Source of the DNA: Flavobacterium cupreum
GTDB taxonomy: Bacteria; Bacteroidota; Bacteroidia; Flavobacteriales; Flavobacteriaceae
DNA length: 64,000 nucleotides
Assembly: GCF_003996965.1 (NCBI RefSeq)
Contig: NZ_QWDM01000008.1
Coordinates: forward strand, 186,001 to 250,000
Direction of reading: 5' to 3'
Both the position numbers and the translations under genes were made by a program. Position 1 is the stretch's first letter. The number at the start of each line of letters is the position of its first letter. Positions 7,784-16,342 of the stretch are shown here, in pieces. The notes under the pieces were generated by a model. It was not told where the DNA came from. It did not search any database and saw only the letters and a list, made by a program, of their open reading frames with translations.

Positions 7784-8239
7784 ATGAGTTCAGTTTTTAA
7801 AGTGCAAAAAACGATTAGGGAAATTCTTTTGAAAGTTTTGGAAGGTCATTCGTTAGAACAATTGAATAAAATTCCGGAAGGATTTAAAAATAATCTGATT
7901 TGGAACGTGGCGCATTGCATATCGTCGCAGCAGGTTTTAGTGTATAAACTGTCAGGTTTGCCAACACTGGTTTCAGATGAATTTATCGATAAATATAAAA
8001 AAGGAACAAAGCCGGAAGGTGATGTTTCACAGGCTGAAGCTGATGAAATTAAAGCATTGCTTTTTGCAACTTTCGAGCAGACTGAAAAAGATTATACGAA
8101 TAACGTTTTTACCAATTACACTCCTTACACGACGAGCATGGGCTTTGATCTTACGAATGTTCAGGATGCTTTGGATTTTGTTAATTACCATGAAGGCATT
8201 CATACCGGAATTATTATGGGTCTCAGAAAGTTTATCTAA
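7784..8239 (+). CDS. DinB family protein
   Basis: This 151-residue protein has the four-helix DinB/YfiT fold. Three His residues typical of the metal site are visible: one in WNVAHCISSQQ (about residue 48) and two in NYHEGIHTG near the C-terminus. DinB-like proteins bind a divalent metal, and some act as thiol-dependent transferases, but most Bacteroidota members have no assigned substrate. The gene is monocistronic, divergent from the ArsC-like gene and closed by a strong hairpin. Confidence 0.88.
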   Translation: MSSVFKVQKTIREILLKVLEGHSLEQLNKIPEGFKNNLIWNVAHCISSQQVLVYKLSGLPTLVSDEFIDKYKKGTKPEGDVSQAEADEIKALLFATFEQTEKDYTNNVFTNYTPYTTSMGFDLTNVQDALDFVNYHEGIHTGIIMGLRKFI

Positions 8240-8241
8240 AT

Positions 8242-8270
8242 AAAAAATCCCGCACCAGCGGGATTTTTTA
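8242..8270. terminator. Bidirectional terminator between dinB-like and rlpA-like genes
   Basis: A GC-rich AATCCCGC/GCGGGATT stem with a five-base loop is flanked by A- and T-runs, so it serves both convergent genes. Confidence 0.92.
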
Positions 8271-8765
8271 TTAATTCATTATGACTTCAATGGTAACTTT
8301 CATGGCTCCGGCACCCTTGCTTTTGGTGATTTCCATAAAAGCCCTTTTGGAAAGGTCTATTTCACGGGTTTTTACAAATGGTCCGCGATCGGTAATTTTT
8401 ACGATTACGAATTTGCCGTTGGCTTCATTGGTGACTTTTACCCTTGTTCCAAACGGGAGCTTTTTATGTGCTGCAGTGTATTTGCTATTATTGAACCTGC
8501 TTCCGTCAGCTGTTTTCTTTCCGTTAAAACGGTCTGCATAGTAGGAGGCATGCGCCGTTTTTTTGTATAATTTTAATTTTAAACCTTTATCGGTAAATAT
8601 AGAATCGGTTGGAATGGCTAGTAAGTCAGGTCTTGCAGTTTTTACAGTGTCCTGTGTAATTTTAGGTTGTTCTGTTGTTGGCTTTGTCTGGCTTATAACA
8701 TAAGTAAAGCAACTTAAAAATGTGATGGTAAGTGTGGTAAGTATAATGTGTTTTTTACTTCTCAT
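8271..8765 (-). CDS. Septal ring lytic transglycosylase RlpA-like protein
   Basis: The 164 residues begin with a basic and hydrophobic export signal (about 1-25). Its LSC could be a weak lipobox. A double-psi beta-barrel domain covers about 75-160: ASYYADRFNGKKTADG, then a KLPFGTRVKVTN strand and the catalytic-type TDRGPF. RlpA proteins cleave denuded peptidoglycan at division sites. There is no C-terminal SPOR domain, so septal targeting by denuded glycan is not evident. The gene is monocistronic on the minus strand. Confidence 0.88.
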   Translation of the reverse strand: MRSKKHIILTTLTITFLSCFTYVISQTKPTTEQPKITQDTVKTARPDLLAIPTDSIFTDKGLKLKLYKKTAHASYYADRFNGKKTADGSRFNNSKYTAAHKKLPFGTRVKVTNEANGKFVIVKITDRGPFVKTREIDLSKRAFMEITKSKGAGAMKVTIEVIMN

Positions 8766-8817
8766 AGGTTTATTTTTTTTCAGACTTGGGGAGTTTGTAC
8801 AAATAATATGCCGAGAT

Positions 8818-8845
8818 AAAAAAAGCCCTATTTTCCTAGGGCTTT
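8818..8845 (-). terminator. Terminator of the 4-TM membrane protein gene
   Basis: On the minus strand the stem AAAGCCCTAGG/..TAGGGCTTT is followed by a run of T residues, just after the stop of the gene at 8855-9277. Confidence 0.85.
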
Positions 8846-8854
8846 AATTGGTTT

Positions 8855-9277
8855 TTAGAACCATAGATTCCATGGAATTCTACTTAAAATAAGTAATAAT
8901 CCTAATCCGTAATAAATAGCAAAAGTTTTGAATTTAGCCTCGCTATTGATTAATTTTTTATGTTTTGACCATCCGATAGTAATCAGTATGATCGCTATAA
9001 TATTAATTAACGGGTGTTCTAATGAAGTTAATCTTAATTCAGCGTTAGACATTTGTCCAAATGCCGCTTTTCCAAGAGGAGATACAAAGTAAAGAATCAG
9101 ACCTATCAATAATTGTGTATGGGTTCCAATTAAGGCAAACAATGCTATTTTTCGGTCTTTGGCTGTAAATTCTTTTTTAGAAGTAAATCCAATGATGGCA
9201 TTTACAACTGCAATTAATAAAAGTAGTAAGGCTAAATATGCCCATCCGGAATGGAATTTTTGTAAAAAAGAGTACAT
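8855..9277 (-). CDS. Conserved four-helix membrane protein
   Basis: The 140 residues form four clear membrane helices, near 10-30, 46-66, 82-102 and 116-136. A conserved His begins the first helix (KFHSGWAYLALLLLL), and GTHTQLLIGLILYF marks the second. Small His-containing four-helix proteins of this kind are widespread in Flavobacteriia and have been given misleading names such as ribosomal protein L27 or cytochrome b. The His residues in helices 1 and 2 could bind heme, but that is inference. The gene has its own promoter and terminator and stands alone downstream of the TonB-dependent receptor. Confidence 0.75.
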   Translation of the reverse strand: MYSFLQKFHSGWAYLALLLLLIAVVNAIIGFTSKKEFTAKDRKIALFALIGTHTQLLIGLILYFVSPLGKAAFGQMSNAELRLTSLEHPLINIIAIILITIGWSKHKKLINSEAKFKTFAIYYGLGLLLILSRIPWNLWF

Positions 9278-9298
9278 AAGGTTGTTTTTTTATTAAAA

Positions 9299-9306
9299 CA
9301 AATATA
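9299..9306 (-). promoter_or_regulatory. -7 promoter element for 4-TM protein gene
   Basis: TATATTTG on the minus strand, 22 bases before the ATG, matches TAnnTTTG. It lies between the receptor terminator and the gene, which supports independent transcription. Confidence 0.6.
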
Positions 9307-9321
9307 ACAAAAAAGGCCATA

Positions 9322-9358
9322 AAAAAACGGCATTGGACTAAAAGTCAATGCCGTTTTT
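9322..9358 (-). terminator. Terminator of TonB-dependent receptor gene
   Basis: A long stem AAACGGCATTGA/TCAATGCCGTTT with a short loop, followed on the minus strand by seven T residues, lies just after the receptor stop codon. Confidence 0.9.
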
Positions 9359-9381
9359 GGTATTTATTCAGATTCTAAATA

Positions 9382-12201
9382 TTAGAAATCGTAACGTAAA
9401 CTAAAGTTCCAAGTTCTTCCGAAACCAAAGAATACCTGGTTGTTTGTAGCAACACCTCTGTAAACTTGTCCAGAAGATGCGTAAGTTGGTCCTGATGTAC
9501 CAGAAACGAAATCATCTGCAAATGTGTTAGTTCTTGATTCTGCAATGTAAACCTCATTTAATAAGTTGTTCACATTTAATCTGAAGTTAACAGATTTGTC
9601 TTTATTCTGACCTACTAACATTTTATAGGAGAAACCTGCATCTACCAAACCATAAGAAGGTAATTCTAATGCTCCCTTGTTGTTTTGAGAGGTAAAGTTA
9701 GTTGGGTTAATTCCAGCATATAACTTATCATTAAAGTTGTAGTTAGCATCAACAGTTACTCTTGTTAAAACTTCGTAAGAAGCTCCTAAAGAAGCTGTCA
9801 TTTGAGCAGCATCACCAACTTTTACTTTGTCCATGTAGATAGTAGTTCCCTGGAATCCCGGAACCGGAGTGTTATCTGCCTGGTAGTAAGCATTAACAGT
9901 TGCATTTCCTTTGTATTCCCAGATTCCGTAAGAGAACATAGCGTTAACTCTTAATTTTTCTGTGATGTTAGAATTTGCTTCTAATTCAAATCCTGAGTGT
10001 ACCTCGTTAAGACCTACGAATTCTGTATAAGTAGTATTTGCAGGAATTGTTGGAGAAGTTGGAAGTGCGTTACCTTTTAAGTATCTGTCATCCCAATTCG
10101 TATTGTAAACGTTTACAGTAGCATTGAAGAATCTGGAACGGAAACCGTATCCTGCTTCAAAACCTGTAATTTTTTCGTTAGTTAAGTTAGGATTTATTGT
10201 AGATTTATTATTAGGATAAACAGAGTTGAAAAATGGTTGTTTACTGTAATAACCTGCATTTACATACACATTGTTTTTTTCATTAATGTTGTAGTTAGCT
10301 CCTCCTTTTACGTTACCACCTGTAATGTTTTTGTAAGGTGTAGAAGTTAATGGGTTTGTAGGTAAGTAAACAAAAGTATCTTCTCTTTTGAAACCTTGTT
10401 GAGAAACCGCACCTTGTACAAATGCCGTTAAATTATCTTTAGAGTACTCTAATTGAGTAAACGCGCCATACCATTTTACTTTTCCAGTACTGTTAAATGA
10501 AATTTTGTCGTAATTTTTTTTGTCAAAAACATTCCACTGAACATCTGTAGGGTATGCTGATGTTATATGGTTTCCTCCTGGTAAAGAACTAGCCTGTGAT
10601 ACGTCGTAGAATTCACCTCCACCTAATAAATCGTTTACTACTGTAAAGTGGTATCCTGTGTAAGTTCTTGCATCCAGACCGAAATCTAACGTTAGGGTTT
10701 CAGTCAGTTTTTTGTTTAAATTAACTACAGCACCAAACCAGTCATGTGAATTGATTGATGAAGTTTGAGAAATACCGGAAGTACCAGTACTTGCTCCCGC
10801 AGGTGCATTTGATCCGCTTGAGAATGTATTTTGATAAACACCACCAACTTTAGCTCTTGTTTGTAATCCAGTAAAACCGTTAATTAAAACAGGTTGCCCT
10901 GAGTTATAAGCGACAATTTTATCGTAGTCAATTAATCCGTCTGCTGTTCTGAAAGCAACTAAATCACTATATGACTTTCCTCTGATTCCTCCGGCAGCAC
11001 TTGCTCCGGCTCCACGCCCCATAGAAGCATAAAGTACAGAAGATAATTTAGTTGTTTCGTTGATTTTATAATCCCAGTTGAAAGAGGCTACAGGTTTATG
11101 GTAATAGTTTTTTCTAATGTTATAAGCCTCACCATTCAAATATCCAGCATCTGGATTGTATCTTGTATTTGGGTCTTGAACACTACCATATTTTTGGTAA
11201 GTTGCAATCGTAGAAACTGTAGATCTTTGATTGTGCCATTGCGGCGCACCAGTTACAGTTAACTGAAAGTTATGTTTGTCATTTTTACTAGCATATCCTA
11301 AAGCAATATAATAATTACTTCCTTCAAAATCAGTTCCGTTAATATATCCGTCACCCATAGTTTGAGATAATAAAACAGATGCAGATAGACCGTTATCTAA
11401 TTTCCCAGTATTGTAAGATCCTTGTATTTTGAAATATCTTCCGTTACCAAAACCAGAAGAAACTGATCCGCCTTCTTTTAAATCAGAAGATTTAGTAACA
11501 ATGTTAATAGTACCTCCAACAGAAGGAGTAGAAAGTTTGGAAGCTCCTAAACCTCTCTGAACCTGCATTGCAGAAGTAACATCAGATAAACCAGCCCAGT
11601 TACTCCAGTAAACAGAACCGTTTTCCATATCGTTAACCGGCATACCGTTGATCATAACTGCGATGTTGTTTTGGGTAAAACCACGAATGTTAATTCTGGA
11701 ATCTCCAAATCCACCACCTGATTTAGTAACATATACAGAAGGAGTGTTTCTTAAGATTTCAGGAAATTCCTGAGTTCCTAATTTTTGCTGAATTTCTGCA
11801 GCTCTTATCGTTGATACTGCTACAGGAGTTTTTCTGTCTTTTGCAATATCCACTAAAGTACTTTTTACAACAATCTCGCTTAATTCGTTTGAGTTAGCAG
11901 ACAAAACAATTTCGCCTAAGTTTGTTGTTCCACCGTTTGAAACTGAAAATTTTAAAGTTTTGGAATCGTATCCTAAATAGGTAATAACCAATTCTCCAGT
12001 ACTAGTTTTAGCATCGATTGTAAATTTACCATCGAAATCTGTTGAAGTTCCAGTTGGCGAACCTTTAACAGCTACGTTTGCACCAGGTAAAGTTGCACCT
12101 GAGGCATCGGTAATAGTACCGGTAACTTTTCCTTGAGAAAATACGGTTGAAACTACCATGAACAATAGTCCAGTTAGTAACCAATTTTTCATTGTCTTCA
12201 T
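9382..12201 (-). CDS. TonB-dependent outer membrane receptor
   Basis: The 939 residues begin with a signal peptide (about 1-22, WLLTGLLFMVVSTVFSQ). A carboxypeptidase-D regulatory-like domain follows (about 24-108, starting GKVTGTITDASGATLPGANV), then a plug domain (about 130-240, IRGFTQNNIAVMINGMPVND) and a 22-strand barrel ending in the aromatic terminus NFSLRYDF. No SusD gene is adjacent, so this is a stand-alone receptor and not a polysaccharide-utilisation pair. The ligand is unknown; siderophores, peptides and other substrates are all possible. It has its own promoter and terminator. The start may be Met1 or Met4. Confidence 0.95.
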   Translation of the reverse strand: MKTMKNWLLTGLLFMVVSTVFSQGKVTGTITDASGATLPGANVAVKGSPTGTSTDFDGKFTIDAKTSTGELVITYLGYDSKTLKFSVSNGGTTNLGEIVLSANSNELSEIVVKSTLVDIAKDRKTPVAVSTIRAAEIQQKLGTQEFPEILRNTPSVYVTKSGGGFGDSRINIRGFTQNNIAVMINGMPVNDMENGSVYWSNWAGLSDVTSAMQVQRGLGASKLSTPSVGGTINIVTKSSDLKEGGSVSSGFGNGRYFKIQGSYNTGKLDNGLSASVLLSQTMGDGYINGTDFEGSNYYIALGYASKNDKHNFQLTVTGAPQWHNQRSTVSTIATYQKYGSVQDPNTRYNPDAGYLNGEAYNIRKNYYHKPVASFNWDYKINETTKLSSVLYASMGRGAGASAAGGIRGKSYSDLVAFRTADGLIDYDKIVAYNSGQPVLINGFTGLQTRAKVGGVYQNTFSSGSNAPAGASTGTSGISQTSSINSHDWFGAVVNLNKKLTETLTLDFGLDARTYTGYHFTVVNDLLGGGEFYDVSQASSLPGGNHITSAYPTDVQWNVFDKKNYDKISFNSTGKVKWYGAFTQLEYSKDNLTAFVQGAVSQQGFKREDTFVYLPTNPLTSTPYKNITGGNVKGGANYNINEKNNVYVNAGYYSKQPFFNSVYPNNKSTINPNLTNEKITGFEAGYGFRSRFFNATVNVYNTNWDDRYLKGNALPTSPTIPANTTYTEFVGLNEVHSGFELEANSNITEKLRVNAMFSYGIWEYKGNATVNAYYQADNTPVPGFQGTTIYMDKVKVGDAAQMTASLGASYEVLTRVTVDANYNFNDKLYAGINPTNFTSQNNKGALELPSYGLVDAGFSYKMLVGQNKDKSVNFRLNVNNLLNEVYIAESRTNTFADDFVSGTSGPTYASSGQVYRGVATNNQVFFGFGRTWNFSLRYDF

Positions 12202-12227
12202 TTGTTTATTTAGTTTATTGTTTTTGG

Positions 12228-12235
12228 CAAAATTA
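12228..12235 (-). promoter_or_regulatory. -7 promoter element for TonB receptor
   Basis: The minus strand reads TAATTTTG, a match to TAnnTTTG, 27 bases before the start codon. A TTTG lies 25 bases further upstream (12261-12264), slightly farther than the usual -33 spacing. Confidence 0.6.
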
Positions 12236-12454
12236 TAACATTTAATTCAGTTAATGTTATCAAAATGTTAAGAAAAACTAGTTTTGCTTAATTCATTGCG
12301 CATTAAAATGGTTTTTCATTTTTATCATAAATAAAATAATGATTTTTTGAATTTAGAGGGCTGTTTTTTGTTAAAAACATAATAATATCAATAGCAGTGT
12401 AGTCTTAAACGCTCAATTGAGTCCGTTCAGTCTCCGTTTATTAAGGTTTTACAT

Positions 12455-12493
12455 GAAAAAACGCCTTAATTCGTGTTAAATTAAGACGTTTCA
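12455..12493 (-). terminator. Terminator of pgi
   Basis: On the minus strand AACGTCTTAATT and AATTAAGGCGTT pair with one G-U wobble around a six-base loop and are followed by six T residues, 20 bases after the pgi stop. Confidence 0.88.
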
Positions 12494-12514
12494 GTATGTT
12501 GTGGAAAAATTAAA

Positions 12515-14158
12515 TTATTTATTTTTCAAAAAATGATTCAGTAAAAATGAAGTTGAGCTATCGTGATTTTTCACTGTTTTAGTGTTTATTTCTTCCAGAA
12601 TAGAATTGGCCAGTTGCTTTCCTAATTCGACTCCCCATTGGTCAAAACTGAAAATATTCCAGATAATTCCCTGAACAAAAATCTTGTGTTCGTATAAGGC
12701 AATTAAGGAGCCTAAACTTTTTGGAGTCAGTTTTTGAATCAGAATCGTATTAGTCGGTTTGTTTCCGTTGAAAACTTTAAAAGGAAGTAAATATGCGGCC
12801 TGCTCTGCAGCAAGACCCTGCTTGTCAAATTCGGACTGAACCTGTGCGGCAGTTTTTCCATGCAGTAAAGCTTCCGTTTGCGCAAAAAAGTTGGACATCA
12901 ATTTATCGTGGTGATCTTCATTTCCGTACAAAGGTTTTACAAATCCGATAAAATCTGTCGGGATCAGTTTTGTTCCCTGGTGGATCAGCTGGAAAAAAGC
13001 ATGTTGGGAATTGGTTCCAGGTTCTCCCCAGATAATGGTTCCTGTTTGGTAGTTTACCGGTTTTCCGTCACGGCCAACACTTTTTCCGTTGCTTTCCATA
13101 AAGGCCTGTTGCAGGTAAGGCGCTAATTTTTGTAAATATTGCGTGTAGGGAATCAAGGCTTCGCTTTCCGCTCCAAAGAAATTATTATACCAAACACTTA
13201 GTAAGGCTAAAATCACCGGAATGTTTTCGTCAAACTCTGTCGATTTGAAATGTTCGTCCATTTCATTGGCTCCTTTTAATAATTCATTATAATTATCAAA
13301 ACCAACAGCCAGTGCAATGCTCAAACCAACGGCACTCCATAACGAAAATCTTCCTCCAACCCAATCCCACATTGGGAAAACGTTGTCGGGATTAATTCCG
13401 AATTCGGTTACTTTCTGAATATTGGTCGAAACAGCAACAAAGTGTTTTGCAATATCTTCCTGAGTTGCCGATTTTAAAAACCATTCTTTAATAGTTTCAG
13501 AATTGGTTAAAGTTTCCTGTGTGGTAAAGGTTTTGGAAACAATGACAAAAAGGGTTGTTTCAGGATCTAATTTTTTGATGATTTCATTTACGTGATCTCC
13601 GTCAACATTAGAAACGAAATGTGTAGTTAAATGATTTTTGTAGAACTGTAAGGCTTCAACTGCCATAACCGGACCCAGGTCAGATCCTCCAATACCAATA
13701 TTTACGATATCGGTAAATGATTTTCCGGTGAAACCTTTTCTTTGTCCTGAAATTACTTCCTGGGTGAATTTTTTGATTTTGTTTTTTACTTCGTAAACTT
13801 CCGGAATCACATTTTCTCCGTCAACTTTAATGTTTGCTGATTCCGGCGCACGCAAAGCGGTATGTAGAACGGCTCTGTTCTCGGTTTTGTTAATGATTTC
13901 TCCGTTGAAATAGTCCGAAATTGCATTTTTTAATCCAATTGTATTGGCCAATTCCAATAAAAGGGAAATAGTCTCCTGACTAATATTGTTTTTAGAATAG
14001 TCTACTAAAAAGTCATTCCATTGTAAATTGAATTTTTCAACACGCTCATTATCCTGTTGAAATAATTCCTGTATCGTAGTTTCGTGAATTGCGTTATAGT
14101 GATTTTGCAGATTTTTCCACGCTTCAGTCCCGGTTGGGTTTGTTGTGTTTAAAGCCAT
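12515..14158 (-). CDS. pgi: Glucose-6-phosphate isomerase
   Basis: This 547-residue enzyme interconverts glucose 6-phosphate and fructose 6-phosphate in glycolysis. Sugar-isomerase motifs are intact: [31 protein letters not shown], the signature [19 protein letters not shown], the catalytic-site [14 protein letters not shown] and the C-terminal [11 protein letters not shown]. The length matches the long bacterial/eukaryotic-type Pgi. The gene is monocistronic, with its own -7 element and terminator. Next upstream on the same strand is an unrelated lipocalin-like gene. Confidence 0.97.
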   Translation of the reverse strand: MALNTTNPTGTEAWKNLQNHYNAIHETTIQELFQQDNERVEKFNLQWNDFLVDYSKNNISQETISLLLELANTIGLKNAISDYFNGEIINKTENRAVLHTALRAPESANIKVDGENVIPEVYEVKNKIKKFTQEVISGQRKGFTGKSFTDIVNIGIGGSDLGPVMAVEALQFYKNHLTTHFVSNVDGDHVNEIIKKLDPETTLFVIVSKTFTTQETLTNSETIKEWFLKSATQEDIAKHFVAVSTNIQKVTEFGINPDNVFPMWDWVGGRFSLWSAVGLSIALAVGFDNYNELLKGANEMDEHFKSTEFDENIPVILALLSVWYNNFFGAESEALIPYTQYLQKLAPYLQQAFMESNGKSVGRDGKPVNYQTGTIIWGEPGTNSQHAFFQLIHQGTKLIPTDFIGFVKPLYGNEDHHDKLMSNFFAQTEALLHGKTAAQVQSEFDKQGLAAEQAAYLLPFKVFNGNKPTNTILIQKLTPKSLGSLIALYEHKIFVQGIIWNIFSFDQWGVELGKQLANSILEEINTKTVKNHDSSTSFLLNHFLKNK

Positions 14159-14190
14159 TTTGTTGTTTAATTATAAAAGTGGTTATAACG

Positions 14191-14198
14191 CAAAAATA
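14191..14198 (-). promoter_or_regulatory. -7 promoter element for pgi
   Basis: TATTTTTG on the minus strand, 32 bases before the pgi ATG, matches TAnnTTTG. No clear -33 box was seen. Confidence 0.55.
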
Positions 14199-14292
14199 CT
14201 GAAATTAGTTTTAATAGGGTATTGCTTCACGATTATATAACAAATAGTTGCGAAAACGTTTTTGTGGTTTATAAGGCTGGAAAGCTGTAGTT

Positions 14293-14799
14293 TTATTGTA
14301 ATTTTTTCCAGACAACTTCAGCAGTAACTGATTTTCCGCCTTGTGTGGTATTCGTAACAACATATTTTAATTCGTTGCTGTTGTTTGTAAAAGACCTTTT
14401 TTGTTCCTCATTTTCCCAATTCGGAAATGAGGCTGTTTTTATTTTAAAAATAATCGTTTTGTTAGCCTCATCAATTTCAAATTTACCAAAATGTGAATTG
14501 CTTCCCTGTACAATCAAAGCGTTTTCTTCGGGGGTACATTTGTTTTTGTCTCCTGATATTATTTTGGGTCTTTCATTTTTATAAATCTGAATAGCGTAAT
14601 TTCCTTTTTCATCAAAAAATAATATTCCTCTGGGGTCTGTTCCGTATGGAAAAGTCTTTTTGCCATCCTGATTTATATTTTCAACAGATACCAATGTCCA
14701 CGAGCCCAAAATTTCTGAGTATATTTCTTTTTTATTTTTTTGCGAAAGGGCAGAATTTGTAACGAGCAATATAAGTAGTACTGTTTGTAGTTTTTTCAT
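14293..14799 (-). CDS. Lipocalin-like domain protein
   Basis: The 168 residues begin with a signal peptide (about 1-19, LQTVLLILLVTNSALS). One lipocalin-like domain follows, with the family opening LGSWTLVSVEN at about 31-41, PYGTDPRGILFFDEKGNYAIQI (about 51-72) and a later beta-rich part. Such domains are widespread in Bacteroidota and are often encoded near oxidoreductases, with no proven ligand. The gene lies 10 bases downstream of the SDR gene on the same strand and is probably co-transcribed with it. Confidence 0.8.
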   Translation of the reverse strand: MKKLQTVLLILLVTNSALSQKNKKEIYSEILGSWTLVSVENINQDGKKTFPYGTDPRGILFFDEKGNYAIQIYKNERPKIISGDKNKCTPEENALIVQGSNSHFGKFEIDEANKTIIFKIKTASFPNWENEEQKRSFTNNSNELKYVVTNTTQGGKSVTAEVVWKKLQ

Positions 14800-14809
14800 T
14801 TTTGAAGAT

Positions 14810-15370
14810 TTAATAGTTTACTTTAATGATTTCTCCATTTATGGTTGTTTCGATACTTTTTAAGTAAGCAGCTACTAAATCACTGACAGGGATATCTGAA
14901 ACTTTTCCCGGACTTATTGCATTTATTCGAATGCCTCGTTCCAGTTCCAGTGAAGTTGCCAATACAAAGCTGTTTATTCCTCCATTTACAATTGCTTTGC
15001 TGATATTGTTTTTTACCGGTTTATCAGCCATTTTTCCTGATGTCAATGTGAATGATCCGTTGTCGTTTAAATATTTTTGCCCGATTAAAACCAGATTAAC
15101 TTGTCCTAAAAGTTTATTTTTAATGCCAATGTTTAATTTTTCTTCGTCAAGTGAAAGTAAATCTCCTGTATAACAATCACCCGCGACGCAAATGCAGGCA
15201 TCGATGTCTTTAATTTCTTTGAATATTTTTTCAATAGAATCGCTATCAGATACATCGATTCTAAAATCACCACTATTTCTTCCGGCGGAAATAATTTCGT
15301 GATTTTTTGTAAATGCCGGTTTTAGAATCTGGCCGATTTCGCCATTTGCCCCAATTAAAAGTATTTTCAT
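14810..15370 (-). CDS. Atypical short-chain dehydrogenase/reductase
   Basis: The 186 residues form a Rossmann fold with a degenerate cofactor loop (IGANGEIGQILK at 6-17), CVAGD in place of NNAG, and the late SDR motif INAISPGKVSD. The catalytic segment reads TSGKMADKPVKNNISKAIVNGG: the Lys is present but the Tyr four residues before it is replaced by Asn. It is therefore short and lacks the classical Tyr, like the Lin1944-type SDR group. A non-standard reaction or a binding role is possible. It is divergent from an AraC-type regulator 94 bases away. Confidence 0.85.
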   Translation of the reverse strand: MKILLIGANGEIGQILKPAFTKNHEIISAGRNSGDFRIDVSDSDSIEKIFKEIKDIDACICVAGDCYTGDLLSLDEEKLNIGIKNKLLGQVNLVLIGQKYLNDNGSFTLTSGKMADKPVKNNISKAIVNGGINSFVLATSLELERGIRINAISPGKVSDIPVSDLVAAYLKSIETTINGEIIKVNY

Positions 15371-15398
15371 TTTATGATTTTTAATTTGTTATATGAGA

Positions 15399-15406
15399 CA
15401 AAATTA
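15399..15406 (-). promoter_or_regulatory. -7 promoter element for SDR gene
   Basis: The minus strand reads TAATTTTG (TAnnTTTG), 28 bases before the SDR start, inside the 94-base divergent gap that also carries the AraC-type gene's upstream region. Confidence 0.55.
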
Positions 15407-15464
15407 GCCGGTTAACCTTCATTGAAAATTGTACTTTTCGGCAGTAAAATTGTATTTTAGCAGG

Positions 15465-16310
15465 ATGAACGATAAAAATTTATATCTTCCTTTTGAAGTA
15501 GATTTTAAAGAATTCGAACAGTTTCCGAAAATAGAACGGAAAAACAATTTCTTTGAATTGATCTATGTGGTTGATGGAACGGGAATCCAGATTATTAACA
15601 ATAATAAATTTCAATACCAAAAAGGAAATCTTTTTCTCGTTACGCCGCAAGATGTTCATTCGTTTGAAATTCTGACTCCGACGAAATTCTTTTTTCTTCG
15701 TTTTAACGAATATTATATTAAAACAAATTCTCAGAATGGACAGGCAGAAACTGTTTTGCGTATGGAATATATTCTGCAAAATGCAAGTCATCGCCCGGGT
15801 TGTATCCTGAAAAATAAAATCGACAAACCATTAATCGCATTGCTTATTGAAAGTATAATAAGCGAACAGCTCAATCAGCAAATTTACCATCAGAAGATAA
15901 CAGAGCAAATCGTAAATACAATTATTACTGTTGTTGCCAGGAATATTGCTTTGAAATTACCAAAGAATATTAAGGAAAGTACAGGCGAAATGGTTCTGGA
16001 GATATTGCATTATATTCAGGAGAATATTTTTAATCCAAAAGAATTAAAGTCAGATAGAATAAGTGTGCATTTTAATATATCACTCCATTATTTGGGGAAA
16101 TATTTTAAGAAACAAACAGGTGAAACGCTGCAGGAATATATCGCGAATTACAAATTAAGATTAATCGAGGCCAGACTTCTGAATAGTGATATGCGTATTA
16201 ATGAAATTGCAGACGAACTCCATTTTTCAGATGAAAGTCATTTGAATAAGGTTTTCAGAAAACATAAAGGCATGAATCCTTCCGAGTTCAGGAAAAAGTT
16301 TTGCAAATAG
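15465..16310 (+). CDS. AraC family transcriptional regulator
   Basis: I choose the ATG at 15465 (MNDKNLYLPFEV, 281 residues), because the 12 codons before it lie in a promoter-like stretch and are not family-like. The N-terminal half is a cupin-type sensor (VVDGTGIQIINNNKFQYQKG, then LFLVTPQDVHSFEI). The C-terminal 100 residues carry two helix-turn-helix units, ending INEIADELHFSDESHLNKVFRKHKGMNPSEFRKKF. Divergence from the SDR and lipocalin-like genes suggests it controls them. The effector is unknown. Confidence 0.9.
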   Translation: MNDKNLYLPFEVDFKEFEQFPKIERKNNFFELIYVVDGTGIQIINNNKFQYQKGNLFLVTPQDVHSFEILTPTKFFFLRFNEYYIKTNSQNGQAETVLRMEYILQNASHRPGCILKNKIDKPLIALLIESIISEQLNQQIYHQKITEQIVNTIITVVARNIALKLPKNIKESTGEMVLEILHYIQENIFNPKELKSDRISVHFNISLHYLGKYFKKQTGETLQEYIANYKLRLIEARLLNSDMRINEIADELHFSDESHLNKVFRKHKGMNPSEFRKKFCK

Positions 16311-16342
16311 CAGGATGTCGAATTTTTCGTTGAATAAAATTT

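Larger units (their letters stand above)
12202..12514. other. Intergenic region between pgi and TonB receptor
   Basis: The 313 bases hold the pgi terminator at the right end and the receptor promoter at the left end. The A/T-rich middle (about 12270-12450) shows no coding frame, repeat or RNA structure that I can support. Confidence 0.6.

Noticed and set aside
9382..12201. SusCD-type polysaccharide-utilisation locus
   Set aside because: No SusD, glycoside hydrolase or regulator gene is adjacent, so the receptor is a stand-alone TonB-dependent protein.
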